Part shown: one piece after another, positions 33,931 to 44,825 of the stretch
How the letters are laid out: every line of letters begins with the position of its first letter
Position numbering within the stretch: the first letter of the stretch is position 1
Source of the DNA: Hepsetus odoe
Taxonomy: Eukaryota > Chordata > Actinopteri > Characiformes > Hepsetidae
DNA: 64,000 bases
Reading direction: 5' to 3'
Assembly (NCBI GenBank): GCA_017165825.1
Contig: CM029386.1
Span: 12,840,881 to 12,904,880 of the forward strand
The notes under the pieces: generated by a model
Told to the model about the DNA's origin: nothing
What the model saw: the letters and a program-made list of their open reading frames with translations, nothing else
The model's database searches: none
Translations under genes and position numbers: made by a program

Positions 33931-34251
33931 TGCCCCAGTCTTACGTGAAAAGGAAATCCCAGCTCATGTTTCTTCTCTACCATAACATATTTATGAGTCA
34001 AGAAGGGAAGCAGCTGAAATAAATGTCTGTTTAACATTTGGAAATAGATTGGGATGGTGAGAATGAAAGATCAAACATGGTATTACTGGTTAATTTGGTC
34101 CAGGTCAATACTTAGCAATCAGGGCAAGTCAATACTAGCAATGCAAGCAAGGCCCTGCAGTAATTGTGGGGAAAAAATGCCCCGGCCACTTAAGCTTGGA
34201 CCAACAAACTAACTGGTTTTGATTAACCCTCGGGAGACCCAGTGTGTTTCA

Positions 34252-34455
34252 CTGTTTTTGGGTTCAAACACCTGACCAGTAGGTTACCTTGAGGTACCCT
34301 TGAGCAAGGTACCGTCCCCATCACTGCTCCCCGAGCGCTTTCATAGCTGCCCACTGCTGCACGGTGTGTGCTTGGGTTAAATACAGAGGTCCAATTTTGT
34401 TGTGGTTCACTGTGTGCTGTGCTGTGACCTCGCAATGACAAGAATAGTCACTTAA
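34252..34455 (+). mobile_element. SINE family A, 5'-truncated plus copy
   Basis: The copy begins near the B-box end (GGGTTCAAACACCTGACCAGTAGG) and lacks the A box. The body (CTTGAGCAAGGTACCGTCCCC, CTGCTGCACGG, TTTTGTTGTGGTTCACTG) and the AGTCACTT tail are present. Confidence 0.82.
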
Positions 34456-34739
34456 GAAACTTAAAATAAATAAAAAAAACACTTAATGTGAAGAATCTTT
34501 CAGTTCCCACAACCTTGCATCTAGGCAAGAGCCATTTGAAAACATTTTATTAACAATAAAATTGAAGGCACATTGACAAATTATCAGCCTACATCCCAAA
34601 CGACTAATAGCCATATTTTTTATATATTTATTACTGCCTTGTAAGATATCAGATATTTTTTCTCTATATTTCTTTATACCATCACTCAGCACATCAGCAG
34701 CTTTCAGTGCATGCCCTCCTCTAACCTAGACTAGAGACA

Positions 34740-35120
34740 AAAGGAGCATTTTTTATGGATGTCTTCCCTTTCGGGCTTGCACCTGCGCCACCTGTGCAAG
34801 GTAGTTGAAAATCCTCTGATCTGGATGCCGATAGCACGTCGGCATGTATCCAATTTTGTCAGGTCTCTCCAGGCACCCCCGTCTCCAGCACTACCCCAGC
34901 ATGCAAATGGGGAGCTGGCTTGCCATCCCTGCCGCCTCCTTTGACTCCGAGTGCCTCGCTCTTTAACCTCTGTCTTATCTGGAGAGCTGATGCAAGCAGG
35001 CCTACAGAGCAGGGAGCTTCGTAATGCATTCTCTAAAGGGCCTCTGGCCTTGCCCCAGTCTTTCATTTCGGACGGCCCGCTTCAAAGCTAGCCATCCATA
35101 ACACAACCGGGAAAGAGTTG
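34740..35120. promoter_or_regulatory. Candidate conserved noncoding element with octamer
   Basis: Moderately GC-rich complex sequence with a perfect octamer, ATGCAAAT (34901-34908). A 111-codon minus-strand frame spans it (34731-35066), but a plus-strand frame covers the same bases and neither shows a domain. I favour noncoding, with low certainty. Confidence 0.28.
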
Positions 35121-35124
35121 GGAG

Positions 35125-35860
35125 GTGCTGCTCTGTTTGGGAAAGGAATAGAGCTCAGATAAAGATTGAGCTCCTTGCGTTTTGTTGAACAGAATAACTG
35201 CAGCTGATTCCAGTGTGGCTAAACATTGTCCTTTAGCATCATTTAAGTTTTATTCATTTGTTGGGCTGAACGATGCACAATATGGAGAAATTACTACAGT
35301 GAAATCCACCTGTACCAAATTAGACTGCAGACACGGCTGGCATGTTCCTCTCCAATCATACAAGGAATACTAAGTAACTCTGGCTTAAGTGCCACTGTTT
35401 GCTTTCAGTAAGAATCATTAAATAGTTTCCTGTCAAGCTCTTTCGGCGGCATCATCAGTGCTCCATCAGGCCCATTAAATAACAAGTAGTTTGTTTACTT
35501 TTGCTGGAGTCGTCACTCTAGGAGCCAAACCAAGCAATCAGGCTGTTTTTGTGTTCACTGAATCATGACTTATTCCAGAGAAAAGAACAGCACTTCTGTG
35601 GAGACCACTGCTGCCGTGGTTTTCTGCATTTGAGCCTGTAACACAAAAGACAACCTGGGTCTTTCAGCACTTAACGAGAATCTAAAAGTAGCAAGCAAAA
35701 ATGGCAAGACCATATCATGGAAAAATAGACGCCATGCTTCCGACTGCCAGCAGTCCCCCATGATTTTACATAAAGCGTGTTAAGTATAGCAGATATATCA
35801 GTGCTAATTTGACACCTACACTTTATGCTCTATATCCATGCTAACACCTTTAGGTTTTCT
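35125..35860. other. Unique noncoding DNA
   Basis: No repeat or gene is recognised. The frames at 35182-35373 and 35570-35761 (minus) are short and featureless. Confidence 0.4.
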
Positions 35861-35864
35861 CATA

Positions 35865-36889
35865 CAGTGGAAACTCTGGTCACAAATGTTTCTGAACACG
35901 TACAAATCGGGTGACGATCAAAAAGTTTTTGCATCTGTTCATGACCACAATTTCTGATTGTGAACAAAACACTGGCCGGTTTCCCCTCCGGTTCGTACTA
36001 CGCACCAGTGATTTCCCCCATTCTCTGTCCGTATCCCATTTTCTTTTGTTCGCTTAGCACATTCAGGGCCTAACAAAGACGACGCACATGTTCAGTCTCT
36101 CACTGTACATCGTTCTCGGTCAGATGTGCGTTCATTCGCTGGGAACTCTTTGTGCTGTATTTCGTGTGCTTTTGCAATTTTGCAATTAACCATGGCCTCT
36201 AATCAAGTGAAAAGTGGTAGTGTTGGTGAGAAGAAGGGTTCCAAGAATATCTAAATCCAACTGAAGAAAGAAATCATTGAAAAGAACGAGCGTGGTGTTC
36301 GTGTTACCCATCTTGCTGCTGAGTACAAAAAAATCTACGATTTTGGCCATTCTGAAGCAGAAAGAGGCCATTAAAGCATCTATTGTTAACCAAACTGTTG
36401 CTAGCGTGGTTGGACGAGAAGCAGGGGATAGCATAAGCGAGCTTATGGGGATGGCATAAGCGAGCCGATCATATGCGAGAAAGCCAGATCCATAGTGACT
36501 TCGAGATGCGAAGGTGATGAGTTTAAGGCCAGTATAGGTTGGTTAGAAAAGTTTCGCAAGAGAAGTGGCATTCATAGTGTGGTAAGACACAGAGAGGCTG
36601 CTAGTTCCGACGTTGAAGAATTAGCGAAAAAATTAGCTAAATTCATGGAGGACGAAGGCTTATTCAATGTTGTTCAATGTTTTTACATTTAGTGTACTAT
36701 TACAATTACTATTATGGTATAATTAACCATTTTTGTGCTTAAAAATCTTAAAAAATAAATAAATTACATACAGTTTGTACTGTCTGGAATGGATTAATTG
36801 TATTTACATATAATCTCATGGGGAAATTACGTTCGGGTCGCATCCAAATCAGGTCCAGCGTTTTGGAACGAATTATGGTCATTCCACAG
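35865..36889 (+). mobile_element. pogo/Tigger-like transposon, internally deleted (about 1.0 kb)
   Basis: The ends CAGTGGAAACTCTGGTCAC and (right) GTCATTCCACAG are imperfect inverted repeats, each flanked by TA (35863-35864, 36890-36891). The right subterminal region (ATTAATTGTATTTACATATA...GGGGAAATTACG...TTTTGGAACGAATTATG) is typical of Tigger elements. Between the ends lies a broken transposase N-terminus. The catalytic DDE part is absent, so this is a non-autonomous deletion copy. Confidence 0.8.
36192..36692 (+). pseudogene. pogo/Tigger transposase N-terminus (psq and CENP-B-type DNA-binding domains), frameshifted
   Basis: An ATG at 36192 opens MASNQVKSG..., which stops after about 20 codons. 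The same frame continues past the stop with KKEIIEKNERGVRVTHLAAEY, a pipsqueak-type helix-turn-helix. A frame change at the A run near 36327-36333 leads to KSTILAILKQKEAIKAS. Farther on, the frame at 36495-36692 encodes FKASIGWLEKFRKRSGI and VVRHREAASSD, the CENP-B-type HTH typical of Tigger transposases. The frame then stops, and no DDE domain follows. At least one in-frame stop, two frame shifts and the deletion rule out function. Confidence 0.82.
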
Positions 36890-37384
36890 TATGTCCCAGT
36901 TAAGAGGCTCCTTGATGTATACTCTTAAGGTCATGACCGCATCATTCCTCACTATCACATTTAATTTTTTCATTCATTTTTTCATTTCATTTTAATAGTA
37001 GCGGTACAGTGGATTATTTGGCGGGAAGCCATTGAAGAACCACTTTTGTTACCCTATAATATCTTTAAATGGATGCCACTTGACCCTCATTTCACACACT
37101 GACCATAATGTGCGATTTCACACTGCTCAATCCGATGTATTCAACAAAAGCTAAGCTTTTGTTTCTCTTGAAAGTGTGTCAGCATTATTCCACTGTACAA
37201 GCTAAAAGACCTCTAAGTGAAGATGTATCCATCTTTCTTTTGACTTGAATATAATTTTTATGCCTTGAAATTAGCAGCACATTTAAAGTAGAATCCCTTG
37301 ACATTTAATAAACTTTTTAAAATATTTTTTTAAATAACTAATTTAATAAACATTATTTACTAAATAATAAATCACTAATTAATT

Positions 37385-37590
37385 GACTGTAGATGAGTTA
37401 GATTCATAAGAAACAACCCAACATCTTTGTGTCCATGACAGCAGAACAAGAAGTTTGGGCATCTGGCCCATTGTGTAAATTGCATGCATTTTATTTAATT
37501 ATTAATATATTGACTATGCATTGATTGTAGATGAGTTAGATGCATAAAAAGCAATCATACATCTGCATGTCCATGACAACAGAAATCAAA
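37385..37590. repeat. Diverged direct duplication, offset about 138 bp
   Basis: GACTGTAGATGAGTTAGATT (37385-) and GATTGTAGATGAGTTAGATG (37523-) start two similar segments. Both continue with CATAA(G/A)AA...CAA and then an ACATCT...TGTCCATGACA(G/A)CAGAA stretch, at 37431-37446 and 37569-37584. The spacer is AT-rich. This looks like an old local tandem duplication. Confidence 0.7.
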
Positions 37591-37689
37591 TGGATTGATT
37601 GTTTAGTGAGTGAGTTGTTTAGTTGTTTAGTGAGTGAGTTATAAGGTTACAACTCATGGCTTATAGATCTGTGCGGGAAGTCAAGGCTA

Positions 37690-37935
37690 GCCTGTCTGGT
37701 CTGATTTCACTGTAAGCTACTCTGAGCTACTGTAGCACATATTGCTGCAATGGTTGATGCTGGCAAGAATAGAAAGGTATCATGAAAGCTTGTTGTGTGT
37801 GTAGCTGCAGAATTGTCACAGTGCCCATGCTGACCCCTGTCTGCCAGGGAAAGCACCTACAACGGACACATGGGCATCAAAACTGGACTTTGGGATGGAG
37901 GGATGGAAGCATATGGACTGCTCTGATGAATTGCC
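37690..37935 (+). pseudogene. Tc1-like transposase fragment, same family as 16391
   Basis: Landmarks run in order: GAGCTACTGTAGCACATATTG, GATGCTGGCAAGAATAGAAAGG, GTCACAGTGCCCATGCTGACCC, then AAAGCACCTACAACGGACAC and GCATCAAAACTGGAC, ending CTGCTCTGATGAATT. The order matches the transposase region preserved at 16750-17150 and 56600-56690. Terminal repeats are absent and frames are broken. The 128-codon frame at 37782-38168 begins inside this fragment and runs into unrelated sequence. Confidence 0.72.
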
Positions 37936-37939
37936 CTGT

Positions 37940-39320
37940 TTTTCTTGTATCTGGTATCAGCCAGTGCATGGATGCATCCTGTCTTATTATTAGTAGAACC
38001 TTTGATAATAGGGGTGAACTGTGCATATATTGTCCTTGTCCTGAGATTCGATTTAAGTCCATGAAGTCTTTTCTCTCAACTTTTCACAGCCTAATCCTTT
38101 TACAAATAACTGTTCTGGTAAAATGTTCTTCCTGCTGCGAACAGCTGGTGGCCGGATTTCACTTTTAACAATGTCCAGTGCCAGAGGTACTCCAGGTGTG
38201 TGTTCTTGGTCCACTGTCAACTCTGTGCTATCCTCTTTTCATCCCACTGACCTGGCTCCCTTCCTAGGGATTGGTTTGACAGCCTTCCTTAACCAACTGG
38301 TTCTGTCCTCAAGTGCTTATTTTAAAGTCCTGTAGTGTTGCTTGAGAGAAGGAGAGTGAAGAGGGTTGATACCAGAGGGGTTGGTTGGGGTGGAGAGAGA
38401 AAGAACTGAGGATTTCTTCCTTTTTGTTGTCACTGGTTGGCTGGTCGAAATTTCCCATGGGGTGAGAGCCCAGATCTCTTGGCAGAAGGCTCTTATAATT
38501 TGTCCTTCCCACCTAAACAACAGCTTTAAATGTTTGTGCTGCAGAAATGTAAACCTCATGATGCAATACATTTTTGAACGATAATCCATTTCAATCTGGA
38601 ACATTTCATCATTTACACAGTTTCTGTAACATGCAGATAAAATTCAAAAACCTCTACTGAACTGTATGTCCGTAAATATTCAGACAGTCCTTCTAATTAG
38701 TGAGTTCAGATGTGCCCGTTGCTGTCACAAGCTTTTAATTACGCAAAAAAAAAAAAAAGATATATAAACACTGCCAATAGAAGTGGATGCTCTCAAGCAG
38801 CCTTCAATGAACTTTAGGTCACTATACTCAATGCCAGGCATCAGCTAGAGGGGTGAAAAGTACCCCAGAATTGAACTGTGGTGCAGTGGCGCTATGTTTT
38901 TCAGATTGATGGAGCTCATCACAAAACCTTTGGGAAGAGTCTGAGTGGCATTTCTGATTCAGAACTAATCATCCAAATAAATTCCTCACCTCACTAAGGC
39001 TCCCATTGCAGAACTCTTCCAACATCCAGTGTAAATCCTAATAGGACTGGAGCGACACAAAGGGGTTTAGAGTCCATGATAACACACAGGATTTCTGAAT
39101 AAATGGTTATCTGCAAACTTTTGGATGGCATTTGTGATATCTGTTATAGTATCCTAAAACATAGGAGTAATATTGACATGATGTTACCACTACCAGTAAT
39201 GTCAGGAAATGGTCCTATAATATTTGATGACATATGATAGTCTGCAATCAAATATTGCATCATCTGTCTTTATTACCAGTATTGGTGACATTTGATAACT
39301 CGTCACGTATGATTTTGTTC
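37940..39320. other. Unique noncoding DNA
   Basis: No gene or repeat is recognised apart from an A run at 38745-38758. Opposing frames of 95 and 72 codons at 38317-38604 and 38366-38584 cancel each other as evidence. Confidence 0.4.
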
Positions 39321-39323
39321 ATC

Positions 39324-39675
39324 TGTCATGTCCCGGTTCATTTCTCATTCATTTGGTTTTGTGTTATTAGTTCCGCTTTGGCCCTGCCCTATCATTACCA
39401 TGTTCATCTATGTCCACTTCTTGGGTGCTCCACTGTCAGGCATTCCCTTTTTAATTTTACTATAAGTACCCTTGTGTTTGTGTCCATCTTTGCTCTCTGT
39501 CTTTTACTGTTTTCTTTAATTGTTTCTTGTGTTGTATTAGTAAGCAGCTTATGTTAAATGATTTGTACTGTAGAAGTCTTGTAGTCATCTTGTGTTAATA
39601 AATCTAGCCTTTTTCTTGACAGTTAGTTTGCTACTTATGCCTATATTCTGCCTCAAAATCACCATTGCAATGACA
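39324..39675 (+). mobile_element. LTR-like element (TGTCA...TGACA), possible solo LTR
   Basis: The segment starts TGTCATGTCCCGGTTCAT and ends CCATTGCAATGACA, so its termini carry the TG...CA pattern with a 5-base inverted end. Inside are pyrimidine-rich tracts and a polyadenylation signal, AATAAA, near 39597-39602, shortly before a CTGCCTC motif. The layout resembles solo LTRs of fish Ty3/Gypsy-type elements as I remember them. No matching 5-bp flanks are seen (TTCATC on the left, GCATA on the right), so boundaries or identity may be off. The 107-codon frame across it is featureless. Confidence 0.45.
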
Positions 39676-39699
39676 GCATAAGACATCTGCCATGTTAGT

Positions 39700-41130
39700 A
39701 AGTACTGGGAAATATCAAAAATATTTAACTAACATCTGAAAGTGTTGTGCTCATACATAAATTACGAATCGCATGGGTTTTTCCTTGCCTCGGAATCAAC
39801 ATGCACAGGAAAGCAACACATTTTTAGGGTTTGAATTGAATAGCAGTAAATGATATAAAGGACTTCCCTCAAGTCTGTCTTATTGGCGAAATCCAGCCTC
39901 TGCCTTCTATATTTAACTCTGTCAGCATTAAAGGATTCTTTCTAATCTGCGCTCATTAATATTCTGACAGTTCTGATCCAGTCGAAAGGGCGATTTCTCT
40001 CTGCATGCCGTGACCCATTGTGCCAAATGACCAGATGGGCGCTTTGCTCTCAAAGTCTATATCAGTTTGGATTGTCACTTCAGAATTCACTTATTCAGTG
40101 CCAACAGAGAGAAAAGATACCAAAGTAGCAAATTAATTGCTGGGAATCTATGAGGGGTGTGGGGAGTATCATGACCCAACTTTCAGAGGGGACTTGCCAT
40201 GGGTAAGTGAATGGAGGTTTTAATATGACCTGGCCACATGATTCATATGAAGTGCACACATCACCAGCTGTATGTTCTGACCTTCAAAGGTACAACCAGC
40301 GGCACCTTTAATACTAATCATAATGGACCCTTTGATCTCGATTGATTCATATCTCTACCCGTACCTTGTTTATTTGCTTACACCATTTCAGAGTGTAATA
40401 TTCAGCTCTGTGAGGCTTCTGACAAAGGAAATCGGCTCTTCGTCATTGTGTTGCGGCCGTTCAAAGGAGAGGGAGAAGAAAAAAGCTCAGCATAATGTTG
40501 TCAAATCGTGGGGTTGATGTGTAACCTGTGATGGACAGAGATGAGAAAATGGTGCCAGCAGTCAGGCCCTGGGTACATTTATCTGAGAGAGATCATCTCC
40601 ATAAAAAAGGAGCTTTGTTCCTCAGGCTGGAGAGTGCATTTCAGAGCCAAACTTGCACTTCGGGTGCATCATGTGACATCGGGTGTCTAAGGAGAGTCCC
40701 CCACCTTTATGTGCAACGACCCACCTTTTACCCAAGAGACATCTTGATTTGCTGTAACATGAAATTAGGTTTCTGCTATGTTCAATTAACTCCAAAGTTC
40801 AGCTCATAATTAAAAGCTCTTGTCTCCTACTGTTCAATAATGCTAAAGAAGAGAGATAGAGAGCATGCAAAAGCGAAAGGGAGAAAGTTAAAAGATAAAA
40901 TGCCACCTCATCATGTTTTCATCAGATATGACCTTGGCAATCATAGCTCCTGGGTTCAGGATATCTTTGGAAAGGTGCCATATTCTACATAACTTGAAAG
41001 TTAATGGGAGAAATATACGCCGCTCTGTCCCAGAGATACTGCCCCTACCAGATGGTCCACCGTAGCGGAGTAGCCTTGGCTTTCCTCAGCCTGTTCTCCA
41101 CAAGGCACCTCTCTTTAAATTCATTACCAT
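39700..41130. promoter_or_regulatory. Candidate conserved noncoding block
   Basis: About 1.4 kb without interspersed repeats, containing complex patches at 39885-40190, 40560-40860 and 40930-41130, for example AATCTGCGCTCATTAATATTC (39949-39969) and AGCAAATTAATTGCTGGG (40127-40144). Frames of 64 and 93 codons (40323-40517, 40528-40809) lack domains. Inference from texture only. Confidence 0.3.
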
Positions 41131-41134
41131 GGGG

Positions 41135-41800
41135 ATGGATTATGCTACACCATGTTTCTAAGTAGAAGGTTTTTCCCTTTTTTTTTCTCACTTTCTTATT
41201 CTTTTCTCTCCCCAGAGACTTTGAAGTTCACAATGCCCACAAGTGTCAGGGCTTTGCCTGTGCTTGTAATGCACAGACGTACTTGTTCATGTAAGCTCTC
41301 ACAGCAGATTGCTTTCATTTGTCTTCCCAAAGGAAACACAGAGCAACAGTGATGGCAAAGTGGCAACTCATTGAATTGATAATGCCTTAATGAAATCAAG
41401 TGCTTTTAGAGCAGTATGGAGCAAACAGATTTTTGATTTTTAAAGCTCTTCTTAGGAAAATGATGTTAGTATATGCTTGTACACACTGTTTCTTAGCTAT
41501 CTTGAACAACAGAAATTACAGATCGGTTTACTCGTTGAATTGGATGAGCTTTAAGCATTTTTGAGTGTTGATTAAATAGAATTTTAAAGCTTTTTACAGT
41601 GTGGCTGGATTCCATTAGTCACTACTTTGTGCTTTCGTGCAGAACTCTCTTAAAATAAAGGTAGAAAGGGTTCTTTTGAACAATAATTTTCTAAAAGTGC
41701 TGCACAGGGAGCAACTACCTCTACTATTCGTAGCAGTCAAATAAATGTAAAAAGAAGCTTGACACAAGTTATAAACAATTTTACTTCCAGAATGCTCATT
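41135..41800. other. Unique noncoding DNA
   Basis: Opposing 66- and 67-codon frames near 41152-41399 show no recognised features. Nothing else is supported. Confidence 0.4.
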
Positions 41801-41802
41801 TT

Positions 41803-42066
41803 GGACGGCATGGTGGCACAGTGGTGTGATGCCTCACAGAGATCCTGGGTTTGATTCCCAGGCATGGTGGCTTAGGTCCTGTCTTGGTGTAATCTGCATG
41901 TTCTCAATGTGAGGGGCTTTTGAAAGTCTAAACTGCCCTGTAGGTGTGTATGTCTTTGTTTCTGATGGGAGAATTGACTACCTGCCCAGGGTGTTTCTCT
42001 GACTTTCGCCTGGTGCTGGGATACTAGTCAACCCTAGTCAAGATAAGGGGTTTTTATGAATGAATA
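41803..42066 (+). mobile_element. Teleost GGCACGGTGG-type retroposon (family E), plus copy with TSD
   Basis: The head GGACGGCATGGTGGCACAGTGG with B-box-like GGGTTTGATTCCC (41849-41861) is followed by CTGCATGTTCTC and a body motif, GGTGTTTCTCTGACTTTCG (worn homologue of the ACCCTGGACTAG block of the minus copy at 15924). The tail ends AAGATAAGGGG...GAATGAAT. Direct repeat CTCATTTT flanks it at 41795-41802 and 42067-42074. Confidence 0.78.
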
Positions 42067-42069
42067 CTC

Positions 42070-42866
42070 ATTTTAAGTTAAAATGCAATTTATTGGCTAT
42101 AAACAAGAAGTCGACCAGATACTTGTGGTCACTTGGGACAAACCAAGGCTGTAGGTTAGCACGTTTGTTCACTTTGCTGCCCCTTTAAAAGTTTTCAGAC
42201 ATTCTGCTACCTCCACTTCATCTACATCAGAGAGTGTCCACACTGTTCACCGCCGTCATGGGCCTTGTGGCACATATTCAAAGCTCTGTTTGTTCCCAGT
42301 TGCTGAACGTGCAGTTACAGTATTGTATAATGGATTGGGATCAGTTTAATTTCACCTGACTTTATTTTTAAACCAGACCAATTACATCTTTGCATTAATC
42401 ACATAAAAAATAAAAAATAAAGTTATACTGTTTTGAAAATGAGGTGTAGCTGTGACTGAAAAGCAATGTGTTGATGTGCTAAACATGGTTTAAGGCAGTT
42501 CAGAAGAAGGTACGCAGTAATCCTTCTGAACCGTGACAGGCTTATCAAGCGAAAATATTTGCAAAGATCTACCAGGTGATAGCACTGATGTTAAGATCTT
42601 CAAGGCTTTTGGATCGCTTAGTCCAGGTTGGCTCAGCTTGCTTTCACAACAGAGAAATGTATCAGAGTTCACCAAATGTTGCAAATCAATAGCACTTATT
42701 CTTGGGGGATAATTTTGGTACAGACCAGAGTGCTACTGCTGTGTTCTGACGTATATAACTGAACAATCAAGGTGTTTAATCACACTGTGGTTTGATTCAA
42801 ATAGACTAAAGGCTCTAGGTCAGAAAGCACCCCTAAACTATTTTGCCACTTCTGAGCTGAACTACA
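42070..42866. other. Unique noncoding DNA
   Basis: No gene or further repeat is recognised. The 64-codon minus frame at 42490-42684 is featureless. Confidence 0.4.
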
Positions 42867-42867
42867 G

Positions 42868-42907
42868 ATTTACATTTATAGCATTTAGCAGACGCTCTTA
42901 TCCAGAG
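42868..42907 (-). mobile_element. SINE/L2-type 3' tail fragment
   Basis: TTTACATTTATAGCATTTAG followed by CAGACGCTCTTATCCAGAG is the reverse complement of the conserved tail of family B SINEs and their partner LINE. Only the tail remains, or only the tail was reverse transcribed. Confidence 0.75.
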
Positions 42908-42985
42908 CTTTCAAAGGTGCTTTGTTTCCATATTTGAACTTCTTATTTGTAGCCAGCTACGATCCACAACTGCTGATTAACTATT

Positions 42986-43238
42986 AAAGTGAAAGTGACA
43001 ACCCTTGTCATTGCGAGGTCACAGCACAGCAACCGTGAACCACAACGAAATTGGACCTCTGCTTTTAACCCATGCACACAAACACCGTGCAGCAGTGGGC
43101 AGCTATTGAAAGCGCCCGGGGAGCAGTGACCGGGATGGTACCTTGCTCAGGGGTACCTCCGGGCAACCTACTTATGAGGGAATCAAACCCACAATCTTCT
43201 GATGCAGGGCAACTCCCTAACCACTAGACCACCGCTGC
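42986..43238 (-). mobile_element. tRNA-derived SINE (family A), minus copy
   Basis: This is the reverse complement of the family: AAAGTGAAAGTGAC tail at the left, ACAACGAAATTGGACCTCTGC, CTATTGAAAGCGCCCGGGGAGCAGTGAC, CCTTGCTC, a B box (GGGAATCAAACCCACA) and A box (CCACTAGACCACCGCTGC) at the right. It abuts the 3' side of the L2-type fragment that lies on the same strand. Confidence 0.88.
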
Positions 43239-43239
43239 T

Positions 43240-44060
43240 ACAGCCAAGTAACACATTTATTAACATTGCGCCTAGAACAAAAGAGTAGTTCTGTCATCAG
43301 GGGAAGTTCATTCCACCACTGAGGAGCCAGGACTGAGAAGAGTCTCGATGCATGTATTCCTCTTCTCTTCAGTAATGGAGGTTCAAGGTCAGCAGTACTT
43401 GATAGTTTGAGAGGACGAGAAGAGACACGTTGTTTGATAAGTGCGGTCAAGTAAGAGGGTGCAAGACTGTTTTTAGCCTCGAAGGCAAGAGTTAGAGATT
43501 TAAACCTGATACGAGCACCCACGGGAAGCCTGTGTAGGTCTCGCAGCAGAGGCGTGGTAGAACTTAGGATGGTTGAAGATGAGTCTTACAGCAACATTCT
43601 GAATCAGCTGTAGTGGTCTTGTTGCCTTCTATGGAAGACCTGCCAGAAAAGAGTCACAGTAGTCCAGTTTAGAGCTGACCAGGGACTGGACGAGCAGCTT
43701 GGTTGCCTGGGTGGTGAGGAAAAGAAGAATTCTTCTAATGTTGAAGAGAAGGTGTCTGTAGGACCTAGAAAGACCTATGAGAGGAGAAAGCTCATCATCG
43801 AATATAACACCAAGATTCCTAGAGGTTCTTGATGGGACAAGAAGTGAATTTCCAAAAGAGATGTGAGGATCCTGTTGTGGTGATCGATTGCCTTCCAATC
43901 AGAGAAGCTCAGTCTTGCTTGGATTAAGCTTGAGGTGATGCAATGTCATCCATGAAGAGAGGTCAGAGATTCGGGTAGAGACCTGTTGATCGTGGGAGGG
44001 AAAAGAAAGGATTATTTGTGTGTCATCTGCATAAGAATACAGCAGTGTGCGATGTCCATC
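43240..44060 (-). pseudogene. L2-type LINE reverse transcriptase fragment (5'-truncated)
   Basis: Translating the minus strand from about 44040 gives YSYADDTQIILSF, whose YADD (44022-44033) is the reverse transcriptase catalytic motif. WMTLHHLKLNPSKTELL follows, then after a stop SRTSRNLGVIFDDELS, LTTQATKLLVQSLVSSKLDY and, shifted, ARIRFKSLTLAFEAKNSLAP. The order and motifs are those of L2/Maui-clade ORF2 C-termini. The stop after TELL, a frame change near 43625 and a further break near 43520 disable it. The 5' part is absent. On its 3' side a family A SINE starts within two bases. Confidence 0.85.
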
Positions 44061-44279
44061 ACGACATTTCTTTTGTATAAAAAGTGTCTGTAATCTTGTA
44101 CAGTTTTTACCAAACTAGTTGGATTACAGAGTGGGCCACCCCCACACACTGGCCAGCAAAGCCTGGCCTAAGTGCTTGTTTTATGAGAGCTCTTGTAGAA
44201 GCATAAGCTGTAATCCTTAAATTTATAAAACTGCTTTCAAATACTTTGAGATGTTTAATTCATGAATGGTAATTCAGGA

Positions 44280-44640
44280 TGCAATAAATCTGCAATGTGG
44301 GTGTGTGCGTGTGTTGTATTCATTAATGTCTAAATAAAATAACATGGCTAAGGCTGCCATTGAGAGGTGGAGAGGCTGCTTAACTTGCGTTATGCAAATC
44401 AAAGGCAATGTTTCATCTTAAACAACTGAAAAGACTATCGCTTCGATGGTCTGGTTTAGGAGTCAACCTACATTCCTGTTTTTGTTTTCTGTTTAATGAA
44501 TAAAGGTTTAATGCAAATGACAAGCGGCTTTTTCTATCTTCTTTGTTACTCTCCGGTTAGTCGATAAGATGAAAGACTCACTGCTTAATTTTCCATATGT
44601 TTTCCACTTCAGACTAGGAGTACACGGGTCATGACTTTTA
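44280..44640. promoter_or_regulatory. Candidate conserved noncoding element with two octamers
   Basis: Repeat-free island between two repeat clusters. It holds perfect ATGCAAAT sites at 44392-44399 and 44511-44518, 119 bases apart in the same orientation, plus ATTA cores (CATTAATG near 44321, GCTTAATTTTCC near 44583). Chance predicts a few octamers in the whole window, so two in 130 bases is suggestive only. Confidence 0.38.
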
Positions 44641-44825
44641 TGTTTGATTTAAATTTTCAATTACAAATGAACCAATGGCTTTTGAATATGGGTATTGATT
44701 TGCTCTTGACCTGAAACCCATACTCTGTGGGCTTAATTATCACTTAATGAAAGTGGTGCATACACGGGTCACATACATGGCATTCAAACGCAGGGCACAA
44801 GTCTGTGAGTGGCTCAGATGATTTA

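Noticed and set aside
34731..35066. 111-codon minus-strand frame as an exon
   Set aside because: No domain is recognised, a plus-strand frame overlaps it, and the region fits a noncoding element better.
37782..38168. 128-codon frame as a host gene
   Set aside because: The first 45 or so codons are a Tc1-like transposase fragment, partly out of the ancestral frame, and the remainder has no features.
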